Positions 16,321 to 22,433 of a stretch of 22,433 nucleotides of DNA are shown piece by piece. Position numbers and translations under genes: made by a program. Source of the stretch: Competibacter sp963695105. Its GTDB lineage: Bacteria; Pseudomonadota; Gammaproteobacteria; Competibacterales; Competibacteraceae. Below the pieces are notes generated by a model. The model did not search any database. It was not told the DNA's origin and worked only from the letters and a program-made list of their open reading frames with translations. Each line of letters starts with the position of its first letter. Position 1 is the first letter of the stretch. Where the stretch lies: positions 1-22,433 of the forward strand of contig CAVOGC010000044.1 in assembly GCA_963695105.1 (NCBI GenBank), in the 5' to 3' direction.

Positions 16321-17418
16321 TCAGTCAGTGTATTGTCGAAGGCGCACCGGGCGCCGCCGCGCGCCCCACAGCCCCGGTTGTGCTTCAAATACGCCGGCGC
16401 AGGGCGTGCCGCAGGCCTTGCAGCAACCGTCGGCGGTCAAATTCCAGGCGCCGAGCGTGTACCAGTCGCGGCCGATCAGTTTTTGGCCGCACTGGTGGCA
16501 ATAGGTGCTGTCGCCCTTCTCGTCGTGAACGTTACCGGTATAAGCGTACCGAATGCCGTTCTTCATGGCGATCCGCCGCGCCCGGCTCAGGGTCGATGGC
16601 GGGGTCGGCGAGTGGTTCAGCATCTTCCAGTCCGGGTGAAAGGCGGTGAAATGGAGCGGCACGTCCGGCCCCAGGTTTTCCATCACCCACTGGGTCAGCG
16701 CCTCCAGTTCCGCGTCCGAGTCGTTCTCGCCAGGGATCAACAAGGTGGTGATCTCGAACCAGACCTGCGTTTCCCGCTTCAGGTACACCAGGGTATCCAG
16801 CACCGGCTGCAAGTGGCCGCCGCAGATCTTCCAGTAGAACTCCTCGGTGAACGCCTTGAGATCGACGTTGGCGGCATCCATGTATTTGAAGAATTCCCGA
16901 CGCGGTTCGTCGCAGATGTAGCCGGCGGTGACCGCGACCGATTTGATCCCGTATTCCCGGCAGGCGGTCGCCACGTCGATGGCGTACTCCATGAAAATCA
17001 CCGGATCGTTGTAGGTGTAGGCCACGCTGCGGCAACCCAGTTCGTGGGCGACCCGGGCCAGTTTCAGCGGCGACGCCGCGTCGGCCAGGGTATCCATCTC
17101 GCGCGACTTGCTCATGTCCCAGTTCTGACAGAACTTGCAGGCCAGGTTGCAACCGGCGGTGCCGAACGACAGCACCGGCGTGCCCGGCAGGAAATGATTG
17201 AGCGGTTTCTTCTCGATCGGGTCAATGCAGAAGCCGCTGGAGCGGCCGTAGCTGGTCAGCACGATCCGTCCGTCGTGGCAACCGCGCACGAAACACAATC
17301 CCTGCTGGCTTTCATGCAGCTTGCAGAAACGCGGACAGACATCGCATTGCACGCGGCCGTCGTCGAGGACGTGCCAGTACTCGGTAGGGAAAAACTCGTT
17401 GGTGGTGGTGATGCTCAT
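16321..17418 (-). CDS. amrS: AmmeMemoRadiSam system radical SAM enzyme
   Basis: A 365-residue radical SAM enzyme. The [4Fe-4S]-binding cluster motif is Cys90-x3-Cys94-x2-Cys97 (GCNLACKFCQNW). An extra N-terminal cysteine set (Cys25, Cys28, Cys32; CDVCPRFC) and a C-terminal set (CHQCG, CKACGTPC) probably bind additional metal. PFL-activase-like strands (VAYTYNDPVIFMEYAID, VDLKAFTEEFY) follow. The family occurs beside AMMECR1- and MEMO1-type genes, and its product is unknown. I start at ATG 17418, preceded by a near-perfect AAGGAGG (17424-17430); the frame stays open to 17502 but through promoter-like DNA. It diverges from amrB and is followed 34 bases on by rlmJ. Confidence 0.93.
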   Translation of the reverse strand: MSITTTNEFFPTEYWHVLDDGRVQCDVCPRFCKLHESQQGLCFVRGCHDGRIVLTSYGRSSGFCIDPIEKKPLNHFLPGTPVLSFGTAGCNLACKFCQNWDMSKSREMDTLADAASPLKLARVAHELGCRSVAYTYNDPVIFMEYAIDVATACREYGIKSVAVTAGYICDEPRREFFKYMDAANVDLKAFTEEFYWKICGGHLQPVLDTLVYLKRETQVWFEITTLLIPGENDSDAELEALTQWVMENLGPDVPLHFTAFHPDWKMLNHSPTPPSTLSRARRIAMKNGIRYAYTGNVHDEKGDSTYCHQCGQKLIGRDWYTLGAWNLTADGCCKACGTPCAGVFEAQPGLWGARRRPVRLRQYTD

Positions 17419-17572
17419 GGCGGCCTCCTTCGCAAAGGCTCTCGTCGTTATTGGGTCAGCGCCGTCGCTGATTGCCATAAAACTATTGTTGAATTTTACC
17501 ATTTTGAGACTAACTCCACGTTCTATACTCTAAATGTGTCGATGTTGGCAAACTCATCGGGAGGGCGTGGTC
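17419..17572. promoter_or_regulatory. Divergent promoter region between amrS and amrB
   Basis: The 154-base gap contains a marked A+T-rich stretch (about 17475-17540) in otherwise G+C-rich DNA. On the plus strand TATACT (17524-17529) is a good -10, with TTTTGA (17502-17507) a weak -35 at 16 bases. On the minus strand TAAAAT (about 17494-17499) is a possible -10 for amrS. Ribosome sites are GGGAGG (17559-17564) for amrB and AAGGAGG for amrS. The shared region suggests joint control. Confidence 0.4.
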
Positions 17573-18362
17573 ATGCAAACCGTGCGTACCCCCGCTGTGG
17601 CGGGGTTGTTCTATCCGGCGGATGCCGCGGAGTTACAGACCCAGGTTCGGGGCTTCCTGGATCAGATCAAATCGCCGGCCGAACCGCCGCCCAAGGCGAT
17701 CATCGTTCCACATGCCGGCTACATCTATTCCGGTCCGATCGCGGCCTCGGCCTACGCTCGCCTGCGGGCGGCGCGCGACGTCATCCACCGGGTGATGTTG
17801 CTGGGACCCAGCCATCGGGTCGGCTTCCGGGGCATCGCGGTCAGCGGCATGGAGGCTTTCGCCACGCCGCTCGGCCGGATCGCCATCGACCGGGCGGCGG
17901 TCGAACAATTGGAGCAACTGCCCGATGTCGACTTTCCTGGAGCAGGCTCACGCGCAGGAGCACAGCCTGGAGGTGCACCTGCCCTTCCTGCAGGAAGTGC
18001 TGGGCAGCTTCAAGCTGGTGCCACTGGTCGTCGGCGAGGCCCGACCGGCGGAAGTCGGCGCGGTGTTGGAAGCGCTGTGGGGCGGACCGGAAACCCTGAT
18101 CGTCATCAGTTCCGATCTCAGCCACTATCACGATTACTCCACCGCCCGTCTGCTGGACGACACCACGTCCAAGGCCATCGAAGCGCTGCGGTTCGAAGAC
18201 ATCGGCTACGAACAGGCCTGCGGGCGCAACCCGGTCAATGGTCTGTTGTGGGTGGCCCGGCGCAAGGGCCTGCACGGCGAAACCATCGATCTGCGCAATT
18301 CCGGCGACACCGCCGGCTCGCGCGACCAGGTGGTGGGATACGGCGCCTATGTCTTCCATTGA
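17573..18362 (+). pseudogene. amrB: AmmeMemoRadiSam system protein B (MEMO1 homologue), frameshifted
   Basis: A MEMO1-type protein, structurally related to class III extradiol dioxygenases and suspected to bind a metal. It starts at ATG 17573 behind GGGAGG and opens MQTVRTPAVAGLFYPADAAE. PHAGYIYSGPIAASAY and LLGPSHR carry the first two putative metal/active-site histidines. The frame breaks at the TTT run 17933-17935 near residue 121. Dropping one T gives LPDVDFLEQAHAQEHSLEVH and continues with SSDLSHYHDY and the Cys of EQACGRNPV to the stop at 18360-18362. The repaired length is 262 residues, normal for the family. As written, the first frame runs on meaninglessly to 18505. Whether the extra T is real cannot be decided here. 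It overlaps amrA by 14 bases. Confidence 0.88.
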
Positions 18363-18945
18363 AACGCTGTCGCAGCCGGATCGCGCCGCCTTGCTCGAAG
18401 TGGCCCAGGCCTCGATCCGGCATGGCCTGCGGCACGGCCAGGCGCTGGAGGTGGACCCGGCCGACTACCCGGAAACGCTGCGCCAGTGGCGGGCGACCTT
18501 CGTGACCCTGGAAACCGACGGCCAGTTGCGCGGCTGCATCGGCGCGCTGCTGGCCCGTCAGCCCTTGGTGCGGGATGTCGCCGCGCACGCCTTCGCCGCC
18601 GCTTTTGAAGACCCCCGCTTTCCGGAACTGCGGGAGGACGAGTTCCCGAAGCTGGATATCCACATCTCGGTGCTGTCGCCGCCAGAACCCTTGCCATTCA
18701 GTTCCGAAGAAGAGTTGCTGGCGCAACTGCGACCGGGCATGGACGGGCTGATCATCCAGTTTCGTCACTACCGCGCCACCTTCCTGCCGGCGGTGTGGGA
18801 ACAGCTACCCGACCCTTACGTATTTCTGGCTCAGCTCAAGCAAAAAGCCGGCTTGCCGCTGGATTTCTGGTCGCCGGAACTGAGCGCCGAGCGTTACACC
18901 GCCGAATATTTCGGCGATGCCGACGCGACCGACTCCTCGATCTGA
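18349..18945 (+). CDS. amrA: AmmeMemoRadiSam system protein A (AMMECR1 domain)
   Basis: A 198-residue protein that is almost entirely one AMMECR1 domain. The invariant motif LRGCIG is at residues 60-65. It is followed by VRDVAAHAFAAAFEDPRFP, the LDIHISVLSPPEPLPF strand pair and GLIIQF...ATFLPAVWEQLPDP, all family landmarks. The molecular function is unknown in bacteria and in the human homologue. The start ATG 18349 lies inside the last codons of amrB (14-base overlap), so translation is probably coupled. This coupling is an argument that amrB is functional in the living organism. Its 3' end overlaps the convergent TIGR04282-type gene by 52 bases. Confidence 0.93.
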   Translation: MSSIETLSQPDRAALLEVAQASIRHGLRHGQALEVDPADYPETLRQWRATFVTLETDGQLRGCIGALLARQPLVRDVAAHAFAAAFEDPRFPELREDEFPKLDIHISVLSPPEPLPFSSEEELLAQLRPGMDGLIIQFRHYRATFLPAVWEQLPDPYVFLAQLKQKAGLPLDFWSPELSAERYTAEYFGDADATDSSI

Positions 18946-19565
18946 ACACGCCGCAGTCGGCGCAGGTCGGCCGGCGTATCCACGTCCCAGCCCGGCGGCA
19001 GTTCGGCCCAGTCCGCGCCCGACCGGCGCAACCGGCGGCGGGTCGCCGCCAGTACGGCCGACGTGCCCCAGGCGACGCCGCGAAACAGCGCCGGACTGGG
19101 CCGGCGCAAGCCGACCAACAGATAGCCACCGTCCCGCGCCGGCCCCAGCACCGCATCCCGCCCGGTGGCCAGCCGGGTGAAGGCCGCTCGCAACTCGACC
19201 GCGCCCAGCGACACGCAATCGCCGCCGATCAGCACCGCGAATTGACGCGCGGCCAGCGTCCGGTTCAACGCCTGGTTCATGCGCCGACCCAAATCGCCGC
19301 CGCACTGCCGGCGCAGACGCACGCCGTACTCCCGCCGGCAGGCCGTGAAGAACCCATGTCGCCCATCCGGCGCGCACCACAGTTCGATCGGGCACAGCCG
19401 GGCCACGCGAGCAATGGCCAGGGTCCGGCGCAGCAGCTTTTTATATAGATTCGCCGCGCCGCCGGTTCCCAACTGCCCGGCCAACCGGGTCTTGACTCGT
19501 CCGGGAACCGGCGCCTTGGCGAAAATCAGCAATCGGGCGGCGGGAAATTCGTAGTGATGGTTCAT
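18894..19565 (-). CDS. TIGR04282-type transferase (DUF2064; arsenosugar-biosynthesis glycosyltransferase by name)
   Basis: A 223-residue GT-A/nucleotidyltransferase-like protein. It opens with LLIFAKAPVPGRVKTRLAG (near residues 12-30), the family's glycine/lysine-rich nucleotide-binding loop. LIGGDCVSLGAVEL follows where the metal-binding acidic residues lie, then LGPARDGGYLLVGLRRP. These families were first described as transferases associated with radical SAM/selenodomain proteins and are now often labelled arsenosugar biosynthesis glycosyltransferases. No arsenosugar radical SAM gene is visible here, so that label is weak. The start ATG 19565 overlaps the stop of the upstream TIGR04283-type gene as ATGA, so the pair is translationally coupled. 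The longer frame to 20006 only reads antiparallel to the neighbour. Confidence 0.85.
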   Translation of the reverse strand: MNHHYEFPAARLLIFAKAPVPGRVKTRLAGQLGTGGAANLYKKLLRRTLAIARVARLCPIELWCAPDGRHGFFTACRREYGVRLRRQCGGDLGRRMNQALNRTLAARQFAVLIGGDCVSLGAVELRAAFTRLATGRDAVLGPARDGGYLLVGLRRPSPALFRGVAWGTSAVLAATRRRLRRSGADWAELPPGWDVDTPADLRRLRRVQIEESVASASPKYSAV

Positions 19566-20242
19566 CGGTAATAAATCCGGGCCAGCCGTGCCGGATCGGC
19601 GCCGAGAAAATAGGCCAGCCGCAACCGCCACATCAACAAAATGGTGCGCGAGATGCCGTCGCGTTCCCAGCGCCGGCTGGAGGTTTGCAGTCGTTGCCGC
19701 AGGCAAACCGGCCGGCCGTGCTGCATCAGCCGCCGGCACAGGGCGATGTCCTCCATCAGGGCGACGGACGGAAAGCCCCCGATCCGTTCGAACAGCGCGC
19801 GACGCACGAAAATCCCCTGATCGCCGGTGGCGATGCCGGTGAGCCGGGAACGGAGGTTCATCAGCGTCTCCACCGCCCGCAACAGCGGCTGGCGGCCGGA
19901 CAGACGCACGTCGAAGCGACCCCAGTGCCGACTTGGATCGGTCAGGGCGGCGCGGATCAGGCCGGCGGCGGCCGGCGGCGGCCGGCTGTCGGCATGAAGG
20001 AACCACAGAATCTCGCCGCTGGCCCGGCGCGCGCCGGCGTTCATCTGCGCGGCCCGGCCCCGGGGACCGCTCACGAGTCGGTCCGCCAGCGGCTCGGCCA
20101 ATGCCATGGTCCGGTCCCGGCTGCCGCCATCCACCACGATCAGCTCGCAGCCCTGCGCGCGCAAGCCTTGCAAATCGCTCAGACAGGCGACGATCTGGGT
20201 TTCCTCGTTCAGAACCGGCAAAATGATGGCGATGCGGGACAT
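19562..20242 (-). CDS. TIGR04283-type family 2 glycosyltransferase
   Basis: A 226-residue GT2 enzyme with the GT-A fold. It starts ATG 20242 with IAIILPVLNEE. Then VVDGGSRDRTMALA and the nucleotide-sugar-binding RGRAAQMNAGARRASGEI lead to FLHADSR, whose HAD is the DxD-like metal site. TGIATGDQGIFVRRALFERIGGFP is a TIGR04283 hallmark, and MEDIALCRRL holds the probable catalytic acid region. A hydrophobic C-terminal stretch (ILLMWRLRLAYFLG) may attach it to the membrane face. Together with the coupled downstream gene it forms the two-transferase pair seen in many proteobacteria and cyanobacteria. The acceptor is unknown. It diverges from the tRNA-Ala/corA side. Confidence 0.88.
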   Translation of the reverse strand: MSRIAIILPVLNEETQIVACLSDLQGLRAQGCELIVVDGGSRDRTMALAEPLADRLVSGPRGRAAQMNAGARRASGEILWFLHADSRPPPAAAGLIRAALTDPSRHWGRFDVRLSGRQPLLRAVETLMNLRSRLTGIATGDQGIFVRRALFERIGGFPSVALMEDIALCRRLMQHGRPVCLRQRLQTSSRRWERDGISRTILLMWRLRLAYFLGADPARLARIYYR

Positions 20243-20262
20243 GATTTTTCGGATTCGGGGTC

Positions 20263-20291
20263 TAGCCAATAACGGTCGAAGTTTGTATGAT
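20263..20291 (+). promoter_or_regulatory. Candidate tRNA promoter
   Basis: TATGAT (20286-20291) is a good -10; TAGCCA (20263-20268) is a partial -35 at 17 bases. Transcription would start near 20298, about 14 bases before the mature tRNA 5' end. Confidence 0.45.
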
Positions 20292-20311
20292 TTGCAGCCT
20301 ACTTTAGTTTC

Positions 20312-20387
<76 letters not shown>

Positions 20388-20395
20388 ATTCAATC

Positions 20396-20420
20396 AGCGG
20401 CCTAGTGCCGCTTTTTTGTT
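20396..20420 (+). terminator. Rho-independent terminator after tRNA-Ala
   Basis: Perfect six-base stem AGCGGC/GCCGCT with a five-base loop CTAGT, followed directly by a T run (20412-20417). It ends the tRNA transcript 9 bases after the CCA and separates it from corA, which begins 29 bases further on. Confidence 0.9.
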
Positions 20421-20448
20421 TTCCGCCGGCCGCGCGCGACTAGAGCAC

Positions 20449-21460
20449 ATGATCTACGGATTCACCTTGCGCAATCACCGTCTCGAACAACTCAATCTCG
20501 AAGCGGATACGACCACCCTGAACCAGGCCATCTGGATCGACCTGCTCAAGCCCGACGACGAGGAGCGTGAACAGGTCGAATCGCTGTACCGGCAAAACCT
20601 GCCCGAGCCGGAAGATGTGGAGGAAATCGAGGCCAGCGCCCGCTTTTTCGAGGACGCCGACGGCCTGCACCTGCATTCGTATTTTCTCCACCGCCAGGAC
20701 AAGCGCATCAGCAACTCCACGGTCGCCTTCACCCTCAAGGATCAGCGGCTGTTCACCCTGCACGACTATGAGTTGCCGGCCATCCGCATGTTCCGGCTGC
20801 GCGCCCGCCGCGAGCAGGGGCTGGCGAAAGACGCCCTGTCGCTGATGATCATCCTGTTTGAAACCAAGGTGGAAGAACTCGCCGACATTCTGGAAGAAGT
20901 GCAGACCGCGCTCAACGCGGTGAGCGCCCAGGTGCTGGAAAGCAACGACGCCAGCATGGAAGGCGCCATCGACGAACTGGCTCGCCAGGAAGACATCAAC
21001 GGCAAGGTCCGCCTGTGTCTGATGGACACCCAGCGTGCCTTGACCTACCTGCTGCGCCGCGCCCGGCTGGGATCGACGCAGGCCGACGAGGTGCGGGAAA
21101 TCCTGCGCGACATCGAATCGCTGCTGCCGCACAACAGCTTCCTGTTCGAGAAGGTCAACTTTCTGATGGACGCCGCGCAGGGCTTCATCAGCATCGAACA
21201 AAACAAGATCATCAAGATTTTCTCCATCGCCGCCGTGGTGTTTCTGCCGCCGACCATGATCGCCAGCATCTACGGCATGAATTTCCAGCTCATGCCGGAA
21301 CTCGGCTGGGAGCTGGGGCTATCCGCTGGCAATCGGCCTGATGGTCCTGTCGGGCATCGCACCCTACTGGTATTTCAAATACCGGGGCTGGCTGTATGCC
21401 TTCACAGCAGGCCCATCATCACCAGGGCCACAAACGCCGCGAACAGAGCGAAGTGGCTGA
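20449..21460 (+). pseudogene. corA: CorA-family magnesium/cobalt transporter, frameshifted near the 3' end
   Basis: A homopentameric inner-membrane Mg2+ channel. From ATG 20449 the large cytoplasmic domain (about 1-255) has the long acidic and helical stretches of CorA. TM1 (KIFSIAAVVFLPPTMIASI) ends in the selectivity signature Tyr-Gly-Met-Asn at 275-278, then FQLMPELGWELG. At the GGGG run 21315-21318 (about residue 290) the frame is lost. Deleting one G gives YPLAIGLMVLSGIAPYWYFK, a proper second membrane helix, then YRGWL, where CorA proteins usually stop. In the repaired frame the next stop is 21458-21460, adding about 20 odd residues and overlapping chaA. As written, the frame continues to 22278 through chaA antisense. 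It follows the tRNA terminator, so it needs its own promoter, which I could not identify. Confidence 0.85.
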
Positions 21461-22433
21461 TGCCCTCGATGGCATTGGTTTCGCCGTCGTGCGAGTTGTT
21501 CATCGCCGCCAGCAGGGTCAGCAGCAACAACCCCGCCTGCATCGGCGTCAGCGCCATGACGATGCGCTCGCCGGTGAACAGGGCGATGCCTTCGATCACC
21601 GGCAGGGTCAGCAGCACGGTCGCCAGCGACGCCCCCAGGGCGATGTTGACCGTGGTCTGCATGCGGTCGTGCCGCGCGGCGTTGAGCGCGGTGAGAATCT
21701 CCGGACTGGCGGAAATCAGCGCCACCAGCACCGCCGGCAAGGTCTTGGGCAGACTGCTGCCGGCCAGTCCGGCGTCCAGCAGCACCGACAGCACCTCCGA
21801 CAGCAGCCCCACCAGCACGATGGCGCCGATCATCACGGCGATATGCTGCGCGTTCGGACTATGCGCCACATCGTGGGCTTCTTCCTCCAGTCCCTCCGCA
21901 TGCTCGAAAAACTGGCGGTGCTCGACCGTCTGCAAGCGCAGAAAAGCCAGGTACATGACCGCCATCACCCCCACCGAAAACATGGAGTACAGCCGCCAGT
22001 GGCTGTCCGGCACGAAGTCCGGGATGAACATGCCGATGCCGATGGCCACCAACAGCATGGCGATGAAGGAGTTGGCGGAATCCAGGTTATATCGCGGCGT
22101 ACCGTGCTTGAGGCCACCGATGATCGCGGCCAGCCCCAGGATGCCGTTGATGTCCAGCATGACCGCCGCGAACACGGTGTCGCGCGCCAGGGTCGGATTG
22201 GGCGCGCCTTGTAGCAGGACGATTAAAATCACCACTTCCACCGACACCGCCGCGATGGTCAGGATCAGTGTGCCGTAGGGTTCCCCCAGCCGCGCAGCCA
22301 GCACCTCGGCGTGGTGGCTGATGCGGAAGGCGACGCCGATAATGGCCGCCAGGATCACCAGCAGCAGGCTCCCAAGCAAAACGCCGCCGTGCTCGACCGC
22401 CGCGTGTTCCAGGGCGAAACCCAGGCCCAGCAC
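21402..22433 (-). CDS. chaA: ChaA-type calcium/sodium:proton antiporter (5' end outside the window)
   Basis: A member of the CaCA cation/proton antiporter superfamily, with about eleven membrane helices. The two inverted alpha-repeat motifs are visible: HHAEVLAARLGEPYGTLILT followed by VSVEVVILIVLL, and later ALISASPEILTALNAARHD, each with a conserved acidic residue in a helix. Between them lies an acidic/His-rich cytoplasmic loop (HAEGLEEEAHDVAHSPNAQH), as in E. coli ChaA. The family exchanges Na+, K+ or Ca2+ for H+ and supports alkaline pH and salt tolerance. The frame is open to the right edge; 343 residues are seen against 366 in E. coli, so about 20-30 N-terminal residues are missing. 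The GTG at 22433 is probably internal. It is convergent with corA. Confidence 0.9.
   Translation of the reverse strand: MLGLGFALEHAAVEHGGVLLGSLLLVILAAIIGVAFRISHHAEVLAARLGEPYGTLILTIAAVSVEVVILIVLLQGAPNPTLARDTVFAAVMLDINGILGLAAIIGGLKHGTPRYNLDSANSFIAMLLVAIGIGMFIPDFVPDSHWRLYSMFSVGVMAVMYLAFLRLQTVEHRQFFEHAEGLEEEAHDVAHSPNAQHIAVMIGAIVLVGLLSEVLSVLLDAGLAGSSLPKTLPAVLVALISASPEILTALNAARHDRMQTTVNIALGASLATVLLTLPVIEGIALFTGERIVMALTPMQAGLLLLTLLAAMNNSHDGETNAIEGISHFALFAAFVALVMMGLL

Noticed and set aside
17925..17940. Programmed ribosomal frameshifting in amrB, or likewise in corA and the araC-like gene
   Set aside because: None of the three sites is a classic slippery heptamer, no stimulatory structure was evident, and these families are not known for recoding.
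16288..18099. A 603-residue plus-strand frame antisense to amrS
   Set aside because: It mirrors the codons of a clear radical SAM gene, has no ribosome site or recognisable motif, and runs into amrB out of frame.
17534..18505. Plus-strand frame continuing past the amrB break to 18505
   Set aside because: Beyond 17933 the residues are Gly/Arg/Pro-rich nonsense, while the neighbouring frame carries the MEMO family sequence.
20416..22278. A 620-residue plus-strand frame starting as CorA and continuing through the chaA region
   Set aside because: After residue 290 or so it is read out of frame and then antisense to chaA, with Ser/Arg/Pro-rich composition. It is a product of the one-base frameshift, not a fusion protein.

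Overview
The window is about 22.4 kb of G+C-rich bacterial chromosome, roughly two-thirds G+C by eye. The gene set points to a gammaproteobacterium with an LPS outer membrane and type IV pili: HldE and MsbA (LPS), SthA, PilU, an MltD-type lytic transglycosylase, RlmJ, and a Rmf-like small protein. I cannot name the genus from sequence alone. I see no phage, plasmid, integrase, intact insertion sequence or CRISPR array; this is ordinary core chromosome with a few odd joints.

Layout. At 1-600 (minus) is an AraC-type regulator that runs off the left edge and is broken by one extra base. It diverges from a GMC-family flavoprotein dehydrogenase (894-2549). Then come sthA, pilU and a class I/II aminotransferase in one direction (2634-6355), the last two overlapping. 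Facing them is a minus-strand operon hldE -> FAD-dependent oxidoreductase -> aldo/keto reductase (9849 down to 6435) with overlapping start/stop codons. Divergent from hldE is msbA (9959-11689), followed by a small Rmf/CrpP-like gene with its own AT-rich promoter and a Sel1-repeat exported protein. A minus-strand run carries amrS, rlmJ, sseA and mltD (17418 down to 12880). Divergent from amrS are amrB (broken by one extra base) and amrA, which together make a complete AmmeMemoRadiSam set. Convergent with amrA are two coupled transferase genes of the TIGR04282/TIGR04283 type. Then come a tRNA-Ala(CGC) with a rho-independent terminator, a CorA-type magnesium channel gene (broken by one extra base near its end), and, convergent, the 3' part of chaA running off the right edge.

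How the genes work together. HldE supplies ADP-heptose for the LPS inner core and MsbA flips core-lipid A, so the 7.2-11.7 kb block is an envelope module with two oxidoreductases of unknown substrate coupled to hldE. CorA and ChaA are both cation transporters sharing a 3' overlap. AmrA, AmrB and AmrS are the bacterial relatives of AMMECR1, MEMO1 and a radical-SAM enzyme whose joint function is unresolved; this cluster is the nearest thing here to an undescribed system.

A striking feature is that three otherwise well-conserved genes (araC-like, amrB, corA) are each interrupted by exactly one surplus base in a short homopolymer run. In each case deleting one base restores a full family-like protein. 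The shared signature makes read or assembly error more likely than three independent pseudogenes, but the sequence alone cannot decide.
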